Source: an uncultured Arenicella sp. (lineage in GTDB: Bacteria > Pseudomonadota > Gammaproteobacteria > Arenicellales > Arenicellaceae). Taken from it: a stretch of DNA of 64,000 nucleotides. The translations under genes were made by a program, and so were the position numbers. The first letter of the stretch is position 1; every line of letters begins with the position of its first letter. The stretch lies in assembly GCA_938045295.1 (NCBI GenBank), contig CALINO010000003.1, positions 1-64,000 of the forward strand, written 5' to 3'. This document shows positions 25,901-34,457 of this stretch, one piece after another. Below the pieces are notes generated by a model. The model was not told the origin of the DNA, did not search any database, and was given only the letters and a program-made list of their open reading frames with translations.

Positions 25901-27085
25901 TTAGCAAAAAGCCTGAATGCCGGTTTGCGCGCGCCCTAAAATTAGCGCGTGAATGTCGTTTGTGCCTTCGTAGGTGTTGACGGTTTCAAGGTTGATCATG
26001 TGGCGCATTACCGGAAACTCATCGCTGATGCCATTGCCGCCGTGTATATCACGTGCATTCCGCGCAATTTCAAGCGCCTTAGTACAAGAATTGCGCTTGA
26101 GCAGAGAAATCAATTCAGGCGCTAACTGGCCAACTTCTTTTAGCCGCGTGGCGCGCAAACACCCTTGTAAGCCTAGGCTGATCTCGGCCAGCATGTCGGC
26201 TAATTTTTTTTGTATTAACTGATTGGCGGCCAGTGGGCGATTAAATTGAGAGCGGTCTAATGCATACTGACGTGCTGAATGCCAACAGCTTTCGGCCGCG
26301 CCCAACGCGCCCCAAGCAATGCCTAAGCGTGCGCTGTTTAAACACGACATGGGGCCTTTTAAGCCTTCGACATTAGGTAGGCGGTTGGCTTCTGGCACAA
26401 ACACCTTGTCCATCACAATTTCACCGGTAACCGAGGTTCTTAATGACAGTTTGCCGCTGATTTTAGGCGCGCTTAATCCGGTCATGTTCTTTTCTAAAAT
26501 AAAGCCGCGCACCACGTCGTCTTCGGTTTTCGCCCACACTAAAAACACATCGGCAATAGGTGAATTAGAAATCCACATTTTGGCGCCACTGAGTTGATAG
26601 CCACCGTCAACGGCTTTTGCTCGGCTGGTCATGCCTGAAGGGTCAGAACCGTGGTCAGGCTCAGTGAGGCCAAAGCAACCAATCCACTCGCCGCTGGCCA
26701 GCTTGGGTAGGTACGCTTCTTTTTGAGCTTGCGAACCAAAGGCGTGTATTGGGTACATCACCAAGCTTGATTGCACACTCATCATTGAACGGTAGCCGGA
26801 ATCTACGCGCTCTATCTCTCGTGTAATGAGGCCGTAAGAGGTGTAACTCATGCCCGCACAACCGTAACCATCCAGCATGGCGCCCAATAAACCCAGCTCG
26901 CCCATCTCACGAAAGATATCGGGGTCGGTGATTTCATCGCGGTACGCGTTAACCACTCTAGGTTGAAGTTTATTTTGTGCGTATTGATGCGCTGTATCAC
27001 GCGCCAGCCGCTCTTCGTCGTTTAATTGATCATTTAGATGAAAGGGGTCTTGCCAATCGAACTTAGCCCAATCTTTTTTTGCCAT
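25901..27085 (-). CDS. gcdH: Glutaryl-CoA dehydrogenase
   Basis: A 394-residue acyl-CoA dehydrogenase. FAD and substrate motifs include [17 protein letters not shown] and [17 protein letters not shown]; the catalytic base Glu lies in [20 protein letters not shown], near residue 375. The N-terminal [17 protein letters not shown] and the [16 protein letters not shown] region are diagnostic of glutaryl-CoA dehydrogenase, which oxidises and decarboxylates glutaryl-CoA to crotonyl-CoA. It lies between the saccharopine dehydrogenase (3-nt gap) and amaB, in a lysine degradation cluster. Confidence 0.93.
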   Translation of the reverse strand: MAKKDWAKFDWQDPFHLNDQLNDEERLARDTAHQYAQNKLQPRVVNAYRDEITDPDIFREMGELGLLGAMLDGYGCAGMSYTSYGLITREIERVDSGYRSMMSVQSSLVMYPIHAFGSQAQKEAYLPKLASGEWIGCFGLTEPDHGSDPSGMTSRAKAVDGGYQLSGAKMWISNSPIADVFLVWAKTEDDVVRGFILEKNMTGLSAPKISGKLSLRTSVTGEIVMDKVFVPEANRLPNVEGLKGPMSCLNSARLGIAWGALGAAESCWHSARQYALDRSQFNRPLAANQLIQKKLADMLAEISLGLQGCLRATRLKEVGQLAPELISLLKRNSCTKALEIARNARDIHGGNGISDEFPVMRHMINLETVNTYEGTNDIHALILGRAQTGIQAFC

Positions 27086-27088
27086 AAT

Positions 27089-28189
27089 TTATGCCGCTGC
27101 TTGTTTGTCTTGCGGGCGCTTATAGTATTGCCCGAAGCGATTATTGATAAAGTCGTCAAAAAGCACGTCTTCTTGTTTCACAAAGCCTTGTTGTGGCAGT
27201 TTGCCTTCGGCCATTAAATCCAACGCGGTGCATATGCCGGCCGCCGTGGTGATTTGAATGGCGCTCCATAGCTTGCCATTAATCGTTTGGCTGTAGTTTT
27301 TGCTGGCGTAAGACTCTTGAACTAATTGGCCATTTTTTAAACCGCTGACATTCACAAATACCAATACCACGTCTTGATAGGTAAGAGGTAAGGCGCTTTC
27401 AAAAATTTCTTTAAGCAAGTCGCGGTTGTCACGCAAACGTAAATCGTCCAACAACATCTTCATAATGTCACGGTGGCCGGGGTAACGAACAGTACGATAA
27501 TTTAAATTCTTAACCTTACCGTCGAGCGTGTCGCACAGCGTGCCTAGACCACCAGAGGTGTTAAAAGCCTCATAAGAAATGCCATCCAAAGAAAACGTTT
27601 CTAACTCTTCTAGTGGCGGCACCTGCATTAGCTCACCTTCAACAATGGCTTCGCACGGGTTGCAATACTCGTTAATTAAACCGTCGGTAGACCACGTTAA
27701 ATTATACTTAAGGCCGTTCGATGGGTATTTAGGCAGTGCGCCCACGCGCATGTGCACATTGTGCAGTTCATCAAAATGTTTGGCTAATTCATAAGCCACC
27801 ACCGTGATAAAACCCGGCGCCAAACCGCATTGCGGCATCAATGCCCCTTTAGAGGTGACCGCCAAACGTTTAACTAAATTCGTGCAGGCCACGTCTTCAG
27901 TTAAATCAAAATAGTGCACGCCGGTCTTAGCGGCTGCCCGTGCAACGTGCTTGGTAATGTGAAAAGGGCAGGCGCTTAACGCTGCAAATTTGCCTTGCAT
28001 GGCACGCTTAAGTGCCGCCTTATCGGTAACGTCCAGTACTAAGGTGGTTAAATTCTTGTGTTCAGTCAGGCGCTTTAAATTGCTCGTATCCACATCCGCA
28101 ACCGTGACATGGTAATCGCCACACCCTGTGAGAAGCTCAGCAATAATGGCACCAATCTTGCCAGAACCGAGTAACAATATCTGTTTCAT
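27089..28189 (-). CDS. Saccharopine dehydrogenase family protein (lysine catabolism)
   Basis: A 366-residue Rossmann dehydrogenase starting KQILLLGSGKIGAIIAELL, with GSGKIG as the NAD(P) motif, followed by SACPFHITKHVA and the saccharopine-dehydrogenase C-terminal catalytic domain. The start is ATG 28189; an upstream in-frame TTG would add 13 unlikely residues. In context it probably splits saccharopine to glutamate and aminoadipate semialdehyde (LYS9-like) ahead of the amaB enzyme. The lysine-ketoglutarate reductase that forms saccharopine is not in the window. First gene of the operon and divergent from the Lrp-type regulator. Confidence 0.87.
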   Translation of the reverse strand: MKQILLLGSGKIGAIIAELLTGCGDYHVTVADVDTSNLKRLTEHKNLTTLVLDVTDKAALKRAMQGKFAALSACPFHITKHVARAAAKTGVHYFDLTEDVACTNLVKRLAVTSKGALMPQCGLAPGFITVVAYELAKHFDELHNVHMRVGALPKYPSNGLKYNLTWSTDGLINEYCNPCEAIVEGELMQVPPLEELETFSLDGISYEAFNTSGGLGTLCDTLDGKVKNLNYRTVRYPGHRDIMKMLLDDLRLRDNRDLLKEIFESALPLTYQDVVLVFVNVSGLKNGQLVQESYASKNYSQTINGKLWSAIQITTAAGICTALDLMAEGKLPQQGFVKQEDVLFDDFINNRFGQYYKRPQDKQAAA

Positions 28190-28261
28190 TGCATAAAACC
28201 CGCGTACGCTAATTATCCATACACTCAAGTTTAAATTGAGTTTTATTCACTATGTATGGCA

Positions 28262-28297
28262 ATATTGGTCAATATGATTAATATTATTGGTTGATAT
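28262..28297. promoter_or_regulatory. AT-rich dyads in the lysine cluster / Lrp regulator intergenic region
   Basis: ATATTG-GT-CAATAT (28262-28275) is a perfect 6+2+6 dyad; ATATTATTGGTTGATAT (28281-28297) is a second, imperfect one. They sit between the two divergent starts, where an AsnC/Lrp regulator would bind to control both directions. Confidence 0.55.
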
Positions 28298-28315
28298 GAC
28301 GAAAATAATGACATT

Positions 28316-28747
28316 ATGATCATTGACGGCAAAGACAGAGATTTACTGGCACTGTTGAGTGCAAACTCGCGTGAAAGCACCGCTAATCTGGCTCGTAAGC
28401 TGGGCATGTCACGAACCACGGTCACCAATCGTATTGAGCGGTTAGAAAAACGGGGCATCATTACCGGTTACACCGTACAGTTCAGTGACGACTACGAGCG
28501 AGGGCAAATACAAGCCCACGTGATGATTAGCTCTGACCCTAAATCGGCGGCCAAAATAGTGAGTGCACTAAAAAAAATACCCGCAGTGCAAGCGCTGCAT
28601 GCGGTTAACGGAGTGTACGAGATGTTGGCAATGGTGAGTGCCGAGTCCACTCAGCACTTAGATCAAGTGTTAGATCAAATTGGTAACACCGACGGAATTA
28701 CTAAAACAACATCCTCTATTGTTTTATCGACTAAGTTTTCTCGTTAG
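28316..28747 (+). CDS. Lrp/AsnC family transcriptional regulator
   Basis: A 143-residue regulator. The N-terminal winged helix-turn-helix is NLARKLGMSRTTVTNRIERL, and the C-terminal RAM ligand-binding domain spans ~65-140 (AHVMISSDPKSAAKIVSALK). Lrp-type proteins sense amino acids; its position divergent from saccharopine dehydrogenase suggests it responds to lysine or a lysine catabolite and also controls itself through the dyads at 28262-28297. The ATG has no clear Shine-Dalgarno, so translation may be from a short or leaderless transcript. Confidence 0.92.
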   Translation: MIIDGKDRDLLALLSANSRESTANLARKLGMSRTTVTNRIERLEKRGIITGYTVQFSDDYERGQIQAHVMISSDPKSAAKIVSALKKIPAVQALHAVNGVYEMLAMVSAESTQHLDQVLDQIGNTDGITKTTSSIVLSTKFSR

Positions 28748-28814
28748 CCTGCCTTTTAACTAAAGGTGTAAGAGAGGCCGAAGTGCACAGCCCCCTTAAA
28801 AACAGTGCCTGCCT

Positions 28815-30197
28815 TTAAATCAAACGACAACGGAACGTTTTGCCTTTGATTTTTCCATTGCTGAGTTTGTTTAACGCTTGTTTGGCAATCTCGCGTTCAA
28901 TGGCAATGTAGCACCAGTTTTCCATTACTTGAATTTTACCCAGTTGGCCGCCGTTAATGTCTTCGCCTTTGGTCAGTGCTCCGACTAAATCGCCCGGGCG
29001 CAATTTTTGCTTCTTGCCACCTTCAATGCGCAGTGTTGACATGCGGGCTCTGGGCGGTTGTTGGCTGAACAGTTCTTGCGGGGGTAACTCTTTTGAAACC
29101 GGTTTGCGGCCGGTGAGTGCGGCTAATTTATCTAGGCGATACACTTCGCCTTTGTCGTACAGCGATAATGCGGTGCCTTTCTCGCCCGCACGGCCTGTGC
29201 GGCCAATGCGGTGTGTGTAAACTTCAGTTTCTTTGGGTAGGTGGTAGTTAATGACCAGCTCTAACGAGCTGATGTCCAAGCCGCGTGCGGCCACGTCGGT
29301 GGCAATTAATACGTTCAAACTGCCATTAGCAAAACGAATGAGGGTTTGGTCTCGGTCTTTTTGCTCCATGTCTCCGTGCAGTGCGGCGGCACTAAAGCCT
29401 GCGCTTTTTAATCCGCCGGCCACGCTTTGTGCGTCTGCTCGAGTGTTGCAGAACACCACGGCTTGTTGAGTGGTTTGTTCGAGTAACAGCAGTTGCAGTG
29501 CTTCTAGCCTTGCCGCGTCATTAGTGACTTGATAGAAGGTTTCGTCAATGCGCACTTGGTCTTGGCCTTGCGATACTTTGATGAATTCAGCGTTGTGGGT
29601 AATGCGCTCGGCCAGCCCTTTTATTTGCTCAGGGAAGGTGGCGCTGAACAATAGTGTTTGCCGCTGAGCGGGAATCAGTTCAAGAATGCTGTCTAAGGTT
29701 TTTTGAAAACCCATGTCTAACATTCGGTCGGCTTCATCAAGCACCAGCGCTTTCATGTCGAGCAAGGCTAATGTGTCCTTGCTTAGATGGTCTTCTATGC
29801 GCCCTGGCGTGCCGACTACGATGTGCACGCCTTTTTCCAACGATTCGATTTGCGCTTTTATCGGGGTGCCGCCATAAACGGTGACTACCTTAATATTCGG
29901 TATGGTGCGCGCAAGGCGGCGAATTTCTGCCGCCACTTGCTCGGTTAATTCACGCGTGGGGCACAGCACCAAGGCTTGCGGCTTAAATAATTTAGCGTCA
30001 ATGGTGTTGAGTAAACCTAAGCCGAACGCGGCGGTTTTTCCTGAGCCAGTATGGCCTTGAGCAATGACGTCTTGGCCTGCAATAATCAGTGGCAGGCTTT
30101 GTTGTTGAATGGAGGTCATGCCAACAAAGCCGAGAGATTCAGTGTTAGTAATAAGCTCTGGGCGTAGGCCAAGCGATGAAAAAAGGTGCGAAGTCAT
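28815..30197 (-). CDS. dbpA: ATP-dependent RNA helicase DbpA
   Basis: A 460-residue DEAD-box helicase. Motifs in order: Q motif (FVGMTSIQQQSLP), AHTGSGKT-type motif I (QGHTGSGKTAAFG), PTRELTEQ (Ia), DEAD box VLDEADRMLDMGF, SAT (III), then motif V/VI ARGLDISSL and HRIGRTGR. The C-terminal ~75 residues (LRPGDLVGALTKGEDINGGQLG ... TFRCRLI, split here) are the DbpA RNA-binding domain that targets hairpin 92 of 23S rRNA, so it acts in large-subunit assembly. The ATG at 30197 is used; an extra 15 N-terminal residues in the frame look non-native. Confidence 0.95.
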   Translation of the reverse strand: MTSHLFSSLGLRPELITNTESLGFVGMTSIQQQSLPLIIAGQDVIAQGHTGSGKTAAFGLGLLNTIDAKLFKPQALVLCPTRELTEQVAAEIRRLARTIPNIKVVTVYGGTPIKAQIESLEKGVHIVVGTPGRIEDHLSKDTLALLDMKALVLDEADRMLDMGFQKTLDSILELIPAQRQTLLFSATFPEQIKGLAERITHNAEFIKVSQGQDQVRIDETFYQVTNDAARLEALQLLLLEQTTQQAVVFCNTRADAQSVAGGLKSAGFSAAALHGDMEQKDRDQTLIRFANGSLNVLIATDVAARGLDISSLELVINYHLPKETEVYTHRIGRTGRAGEKGTALSLYDKGEVYRLDKLAALTGRKPVSKELPPQELFSQQPPRARMSTLRIEGGKKQKLRPGDLVGALTKGEDINGGQLGKIQVMENWCYIAIEREIAKQALNKLSNGKIKGKTFRCRLI

Positions 30198-30299
30198 GGT
30201 TAATCTCGACGTGTAAAAACGTGCTGTGGCCATTGAGCGCACAGTTATGCTAACGGTGCGTCATTTAAGGGGTATATAAAACGCTAAGTTTACCATCAA

Positions 30300-30337
30300 A
30301 GAAAGCCCAAAGCCTTTAATAAAAAGCGTTGGGCATT
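30300..30337 (-). terminator. Probable terminator downstream of VWA gene
   Basis: GCCCAAAGC (30305-30313) and GCGTTGGGC (30326-30334) pair with one mismatch; on the reverse strand the stem is followed by TTTCTTTG. It lies between the VWA gene and dbpA. Confidence 0.6.
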
Positions 30338-30369
30338 CTTTGTTTGCTGTTGCTTAGTCTGCTGAACCT

Positions 30370-30404
30370 ATTATTGAGCGCGGCTTATGGCTGTGCTCAA
30401 TAAT
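30370..30404. repeat. 10-bp inverted repeat beside the VWA stop
   Basis: ATTATTGAGC (30370-30379) and GCTCAATAAT (30395-30404) are perfect arms 15 nt apart, just after the VWA stop codon in its reading direction. No T tract adjoins; possibly a 3'-stabilising stem acting with the terminator beyond. Confidence 0.6.
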
Positions 30405-30413
30405 TGGCTTGGC

Positions 30414-32624
30414 TTATTTAATTAATTGCGCCATTTCGACCAGTTGAATGAACTCGGCACGGTAGCCAAAAGGGTCGGTGCCTTTGTTTGATTTAGCTTG
30501 TTTGGCCACATCAGCATAGTTTAAATTGCCGGTGTGAGGGCTGCCATTGAGCAGTTGCGCAAAACCTGCCGTGGCGATGGAGAAGGCCACATCAGAGCTG
30601 GCATTACTGGTTTTGGTCTTAATGGGCAAGCTAATCAACTTTGATTTACTTTCATTAGGCAGTTTATAGCGCACCTTTAGAAAGCCGTATTCATCATTGG
30701 CGCCTTTTTTAGTGTGTTGGTTAACCGTTGACTTTTGATTGCCAGTGTAACGAGGTTGGTCAATGCTGGGCTTGTCGGTATTGCTGGGGGTAATTTCGTA
30801 AATGGCGGTTACCGTATGACCTGCACCGATATCGCCAGCATCCACTTTGTCGTTGTTGAAGTCTTCGGTTTTCAGTGCACGAGTTTCATAGCCAACTAAA
30901 CGGTAGTCGCTGACAGTGGCGGGGTTAAACTCCACTTGAAATTTTACGTCTTTGGCAATAGGGAACAATGACGAGGTGGCTTCGTCTACCAGTACCTTTT
31001 TTGCCTCGCTTAAGGTGTCGATATACGCGGCTACGCCATTGCCGTTTTGCGCTAAAGTTTGCATCATGTCGTCTTGGTAGTTATTGCGGCCAAAGCCTAA
31101 GACGGATAAAAATACACCGCTTTCGCGTTTACGCTCCACAAGCTCTTGTAAGGCTTGGTTGCTACTTTGGCCAACGTTAAAGTCACCATCGGTGAGCAAT
31201 ACAATTCGGTTGACGGCGTTTTTATCAAAATGTTGTTCAGCTAAATGGTAGGCCAGTTCAATGCCCGCACCACCGGCCGTAGAACCACCGGCATTGAGTG
31301 AGCTAAGCGCGCTGGTAAGTTTGGCTTTATCACTGGCATCTGTAGGTTCTAACACCACGCCCGCAGCACCGGCGTACACAGCAATGCTTATTTTGTCGGT
31401 GGGTTTGAGTTGGTTGGCTAGAAATTGCACGGCTTGTTTGGCTAATGGCAGTTTGTTGATATCGCCCATTGAGCCCGATACGTCCATTAAAAACACAATG
31501 TTGCTGTCGGGTGTTTCGCTTGGCTCTATGTCGTAGCCTTTTATGCCAATGTGGATGAGCTTTTTGCCTTCATTCCATGGAGAGTCCACAACCGAGACGG
31601 ATGGTTTGAATGGCTGCGCTTTTGATTTTGGCAGTGCGTAGTTGTAGTCGAAGTAGTTAATAAACTCTTCGGCACGAACCGCATTCTGAGCAGGTAAATA
31701 ACCACGATTAAGCTGGTTGCGTACCAAGCTGTACGACGCGGTGTCGACATCGGCTGAAAAAGTAGAAATGGGTTGGTCGCCCACTTGCGTAACCGAGCTT
31801 CGTTGAAACTCAGGGTATTGTTCTTGCAGGTCTGGCCGTGCGGCGCTTTGAGTCTTGAGCTCTTGGGTGCGAAGTCGGCCAATGTTTACCGGCGCGGCTG
31901 AACTCAAGGTTTCAAAGCTTACAGCGGAATCTGCGGATGATTCTGATAAAACGTCTGCTCTCGAACTGCGTTGCGTAGAGCTTACAGCCGGTGCTTGTTT
32001 TGCTTGTTGCGGGCTGTTGGCTTTTCTTACTTTCGGCTCGGTTTGTATTCGGCTTTCAAGTTTAACTTGCGGCTTTTGCTGTGCTATTGGCGCTTCAGTT
32101 CTTACTGCCGTTGTCACTATTTCTTCTAAAGCAAACCTTTCTGCATCCATTTCGGCTGCATCACTACCTGCGCTATTACTTGAATTTGTATCAACCGGCA
32201 TGGGCTGTTGCGGTTTAGGTCGGCTTTGCGTTGTTTCTGACTGTTTTTTATTCGTATGGGGTGAGCTTGCCTGTGTGTTAGGTGCCGTGGTAGGTGCTAT
32301 GGGGGTGTTTGATAGGGCTTGGTCGAAATCATTATTGTTAAAGTCATAATTTAACAATAGCGGAACGGCGAGTGCCACTACGGCCACCGTGCCAAAGGCG
32401 TAGCCAAATTTGGGGTTAAGCGGTTGTTTGCTAAAAATACTCATGAAGAATCTCCTAAGATAAGAATCGGTTGATTTAGTCTTAGGACGAGCCGGCTCAC
32501 TAAAAGCTTGGTCAAAAGTTTGATTAGCTAAATTGATGGCGTGTTTACGTGCTTGCGCATTGGGTTGCGGCACGTTGTCGGATTGTAATTCGTCTAATAG
32601 GTGATCGATGCGTTCTTGTGTCAT
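30414..32624 (-). CDS. VWA domain protein with membrane anchor (YfbK-like)
   Basis: A 736-residue protein. The first ~65 residues are cytosolic and helical (ERIDHLLDELQSDNVPQPNA), followed by one membrane span (~74-92, FGYAFGTVAVVALAVPLLL), a long low-complexity Pro/Thr/Gln-rich linker (~100-260), the VWA N-terminal domain (STFSADVDTASYSLVRNQL), a VWA fold with intact MIDAS (VFLMDVSGSMG and LLTDGDFNVG), and the DUF3520-type C-terminal domain, as in E. coli YfbK. It overlaps the upstream sigma-factor gene by 4 nt (ATGA), and its short cytosolic N-terminus is in the right place to act as an anti-sigma region. Role otherwise unknown. Confidence 0.88.
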   Translation of the reverse strand: MTQERIDHLLDELQSDNVPQPNAQARKHAINLANQTFDQAFSEPARPKTKSTDSYLRRFFMSIFSKQPLNPKFGYAFGTVAVVALAVPLLLNYDFNNNDFDQALSNTPIAPTTAPNTQASSPHTNKKQSETTQSRPKPQQPMPVDTNSSNSAGSDAAEMDAERFALEEIVTTAVRTEAPIAQQKPQVKLESRIQTEPKVRKANSPQQAKQAPAVSSTQRSSRADVLSESSADSAVSFETLSSAAPVNIGRLRTQELKTQSAARPDLQEQYPEFQRSSVTQVGDQPISTFSADVDTASYSLVRNQLNRGYLPAQNAVRAEEFINYFDYNYALPKSKAQPFKPSVSVVDSPWNEGKKLIHIGIKGYDIEPSETPDSNIVFLMDVSGSMGDINKLPLAKQAVQFLANQLKPTDKISIAVYAGAAGVVLEPTDASDKAKLTSALSSLNAGGSTAGGAGIELAYHLAEQHFDKNAVNRIVLLTDGDFNVGQSSNQALQELVERKRESGVFLSVLGFGRNNYQDDMMQTLAQNGNGVAAYIDTLSEAKKVLVDEATSSLFPIAKDVKFQVEFNPATVSDYRLVGYETRALKTEDFNNDKVDAGDIGAGHTVTAIYEITPSNTDKPSIDQPRYTGNQKSTVNQHTKKGANDEYGFLKVRYKLPNESKSKLISLPIKTKTSNASSDVAFSIATAGFAQLLNGSPHTGNLNYADVAKQAKSNKGTDPFGYRAEFIQLVEMAQLIK

Positions 32625-33178
32625 GCGGCACCTCCCGAGTGTTCAGAAAATGAAGTGGATTCAAAGGTTTGTTTAAGCAGTTTGCGGGCTTCATGAATGC
32701 GCCACGATACGGTGCTTTCTTTTATTTTTAGTTCTTGTGCGGCCTCTCGGTGATTTAATCCGCTGCCAAAAACCAATACCAAGGTGTCGCGCAAATCTGC
32801 AGGGAGTTGATTTATGTGCTCTAAAATTTGTTGGGTGTATTGCCGTTGTTCGGCGTTTGCCGCGGTGCTGGGTTGGTGTTCATCTTTTTGAGATTTTGCA
32901 TGAAATGGCGTGACTTGGTTGGGGCTTTTATAAAAGTCTTTGGCGCAATTAATCACCAAACGGTATAGCCATGAGCTGAATTTAGATTCAAATTTAAACT
33001 GCCGAATGCTGTGCGCCAGCTTTATGCAGGCTTGCTGGGCAATGTCTTGGGCATTGTGTGGGTCATGACACCATTTATAAGCAATGCGATAAATGAGGTC
33101 GTAATTGGCGTTTAGTAAATCATCAAACGCACGGCGGTCGCCTTGTTGGCAACGGCGTATTAAGCGATCGTCAGACAT
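32621..33178 (-). CDS. ECF-type RNA polymerase sigma factor
   Basis: A 185-residue sigma-70 family protein with only regions 2 and 4. Region 2 is NYDLIYRIAYKWCHDPHNAQ then ACIKLAHSIRQF and KFSSWLYRLVINCAKDF (region 2.3/2.4); region 4 is LPADLRDTLVLVFGSGLNHREAA with the helix-turn-helix KIKESTVSWRIHEARKLL. It directs RNA polymerase to a specific promoter set, not identifiable here. The coupled membrane VWA protein could sequester it or be its regulated partner. No classic zinc anti-sigma gene is adjacent. Confidence 0.92.
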   Translation of the reverse strand: MSDDRLIRRCQQGDRRAFDDLLNANYDLIYRIAYKWCHDPHNAQDIAQQACIKLAHSIRQFKFESKFSSWLYRLVINCAKDFYKSPNQVTPFHAKSQKDEHQPSTAANAEQRQYTQQILEHINQLPADLRDTLVLVFGSGLNHREAAQELKIKESTVSWRIHEARKLLKQTFESTSFSEHSGGAA

Positions 33179-33465
33179 GATGGCGCTCGCTTATGGTTTT
33201 TATTGTAGTGATTCTCAAATTCATGAAATAGAGCTTCTCTATACAGTGTCTTTTAGTTTAGACGAGCTCGTGGGTGAATTCCTTGGAAGTTTTATACTTT
33301 TTACCTGAAAATATTTTTTAACGGCTTGTTATGGTATTTCAAAGCGTTACTTTGCATTTAGAGTGTGCGGTGAAGGGCTGCGAAATGTTACTATGTGTTT
33401 TCAATAAGATAACTGAAATAACTAAGACCACAACCGTGCTGCCACATTTTACAGAGCGTAAATTG

Positions 33466-34002
33466 ATGAACCATTCTCGCCATCGTATGTCGGGCTTTAC
33501 TTTAATTGAAGTAATGGTCGGTGTGGCGATTTTTGCGGTATTGGCAGCCTTAGTTGTATCATCAATCAAGACCAATGGTGACCGTAATGCCAAACTTGAA
33601 GCTCAGCGGTTTGTTGCGGTGGTCAATGAGGTGCGTGACGAAGCGGTGATTTCAGGGAAAACATTTGCCATGCAAGTGAATGAAAAAGGCCGCAGCTATG
33701 GCTTTTCTATTGTAGGTGCTGACCAGCAAGCCAGTGCATCATTAGCTGATACCTTAATTCGTGACCGACAACTGCACGAGAGCGTTAAATTAAAGTGGGA
33801 TGTGTTTGAAAACTTTAATGACGATGACGACGAGCAGGGCTCCGATAATAATGACCCTGCCGTTGATCAAGTGTTCATTACCGGGCTAGGTGAAATCACC
33901 CCGTTTGAAGTTCGTTTTGGTGGTGAAGATGTTGATTTTTTAGTTGCTTTGAACGAAGAAGGTGTGTTGCAAATAGACACCAAAACCGCTAACTTTTTTT
34001 AA
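33466..34002 (+). CDS. gspH: Type II secretion system minor pseudopilin GspH
   Basis: A 178-residue minor pseudopilin. The prepilin signal RMSG-FTLIEVMVGVAIFAVLA is cleaved after Gly; Glu at mature position 5 and the N-terminal hydrophobic helix are typical. The globular part has an acidic loop (DDDDEQGSDNNDPA). ATG 33466 is chosen because it gives an 8-residue leader peptide; the upstream frame to 33331 is not pseudopilin-like. First gene of a run gspH-I-J-K-L-M, each overlapping or nearly touching the next; gspC-G are not in the window. Confidence 0.85.
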   Translation: MNHSRHRMSGFTLIEVMVGVAIFAVLAALVVSSIKTNGDRNAKLEAQRFVAVVNEVRDEAVISGKTFAMQVNEKGRSYGFSIVGADQQASASLADTLIRDRQLHESVKLKWDVFENFNDDDDEQGSDNNDPAVDQVFITGLGEITPFEVRFGGEDVDFLVALNEEGVLQIDTKTANFF

Positions 34003-34457
34003 TGGTTGTTCTTCCAATGATAATGAATAAACCACCGAAAAAAACACAGGCTAGACCTCATTTCCAGTGTGTGGCCAGTTGCACTAAACAATCGGGTTTT
34101 ACCCTTATTGAAGTGATGGTGGCCTTGGTGTTTGTGGCCTTAGGCATTGCCAGTGTGATTCAACTAACCACCAGCTATATTAATAATATCACCGAGTTAG
34201 AAAAGCGTGTATTGGCGTCGTGGGTGGCCAGCAACCATATTGCGGAACTTCGGTTTGAGGCAGAAACAAATCGGGTTAAAACCGGCAATGATACTGAGCG
34301 CGTAAAAATGGGCGGCTATGACTGGCGTTCAAGAGCTAAGGTTAGCGAAACAGACGTTGAAAAAGTGTTTTTGCTGACGGTAGAAGTGCACAATGATAAA
34401 GACACCCAAGGAGCCCCATACGTGTCGTATACCACCGCGATCACGGAGAATTTTTGA
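34002..34457 (+). CDS. gspI: Type II secretion system minor pseudopilin GspI
   Basis: A 151-residue pseudopilin with signal KQSG-FTLIEVMVALVFVALGIA, longer basic leader than GspH, and the GspI-like length and C-terminal pattern (YDWRSRAKVSETDVEKVFLLTVEV). Its ATG overlaps the gspH stop by one base (TAATG). In-frame ATGs at 34017 and 34023 are alternatives with no better ribosome-binding site. GspI is part of the GspI-J-K-H tip complex that initiates the pseudopilus. Confidence 0.85.
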   Translation: MVVLPMIMNKPPKKTQARPHFQCVASCTKQSGFTLIEVMVALVFVALGIASVIQLTTSYINNITELEKRVLASWVASNHIAELRFEAETNRVKTGNDTERVKMGGYDWRSRAKVSETDVEKVFLLTVEVHNDKDTQGAPYVSYTTAITENF

